Source of the DNA: QPIN01 sp964399475
GTDB lineage: Bacteria; Pseudomonadota; Gammaproteobacteria; Methylococcales; Methylomonadaceae
NCBI GenBank assembly: GCA_964399475.1
Contig: CAYNRB010000065.1
Coordinates: forward strand, 1 to 14,820
Direction of reading: 5' to 3'
DNA length: 14,820 nucleotides
Under the pieces are notes generated by a model. The model had not been told where the DNA came from. It saw only the letters and a program-made list of their open reading frames with translations, and did not search any database. The position numbers and the translations under genes were made by a program. Numbering within the stretch: position 1 is the first letter of the stretch; each line of letters opens with the position of its first letter. Shown here in pieces: positions 14,693-14,820 of the stretch.

Positions 14693-14720
14693 TGTAGAAC
14701 AGATTTTAATCTGCTCTATA
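14693..14720. repeat. Palindromic repeat, copy 4 (3' of the merR gene)
   Basis: TGTAGAA followed by CAGATTTTAATCTG (14700-14713) and CTCTATA. The core differs from the GC-rich copies at several positions, yet each change on one side is matched on the other (GGACT/AGTCC becomes AGATT/AATCT), so the palindrome is kept. A second arm is not clear. It lies about 90 bases after the regulator's stop and 47 bases before tRNA-Pro. Confidence 0.65.
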
Positions 14721-14767
14721 TTGTCAGTCTAAAATTTTGACAGTTCTTGTTTTAAAAAAATACATAT

Positions 14768-14820
14768 CGGGGCGTAGCGCAGTTTGGTAGCGCACTATAC
14801 TGGGGGTGTAGGGGTCGTGG
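14768..14820 (+). tRNA. tRNA-Pro (anticodon GGG), cut by the window end
   Basis: The 5' two-thirds of a tRNA is present: acceptor strand CGGGGCG (14768-14774), D arm GCGC/GCGC, anticodon stem CTATA/TGTAG with loop CTGGGGG, giving anticodon GGG, then variable loop GGGTC and the start of the T arm (GTGG). The T loop and 3' acceptor strand lie outside the window. It would read proline CCC and CCU codons. Confidence 0.92.

Noticed and set aside
14737..14742. Perfect -35 hexamer TTGACA before tRNA-Pro
   Set aside because: The only -10-like hexamer at a usable spacing (TACATA, 14761-14766) would start transcription inside the tRNA.

Overview
The window is a piece of an AT-rich gammaproteobacterial chromosome made almost entirely of housekeeping genes, all on the + strand. 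The block thrS-infC-rpmI-rplT-pheS-pheT-ihfA-merR has the classic gammaproteobacterial order. The upstream set alaC-hom-thrC-recJ, the zinc-knuckle form of PheS and the low GC would fit a Methylococcales-type or similar free-living gammaproteobacterium. That assignment is an inference; no marker here fixes the genus.

Layout. 1-1196 is mostly non-coding. It holds one clear intrinsic terminator (444-484) and one small, well-formed lipoprotein gene (560-658), and it leads to a -10 element ahead of alaC. 1197-4924 carries amino-acid metabolism: a transaminase (alaC), homoserine dehydrogenase (hom) and threonine synthase (thrC), with no thrB. 4968-6710 is recJ. 6904-6980 is a tRNA-Val(GAC) gene with its own extended -10 promoter and a terminator that ends about 20 bases before thrS. 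7036-14602 is the translation/nucleoid operon: threonyl-tRNA synthetase, IF3, L35, L20, both phenylalanyl-tRNA synthetase subunits, IHF alpha and a small MerR-type regulator overlapping ihfA. The window ends inside a tRNA-Pro(GGG) gene.

The genes fit together as threonine synthesis, threonine charging, initiation, ribosome assembly and phenylalanine charging, followed by a DNA-bending protein. The points that stand out are: infC starts on a rare ATC codon with a very strong Shine-Dalgarno; a dispersed palindromic repeat (core GCGGACTTTAGTCCGC) sits 3' of four different genes and keeps its stem through compensatory and wobble changes; three consecutive hairpins lie between infC and rpmI; and there is a 32-codon lipoprotein gene of unknown role. 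I found no mobile element, CRISPR array, defence system or other clearly new multi-gene system.
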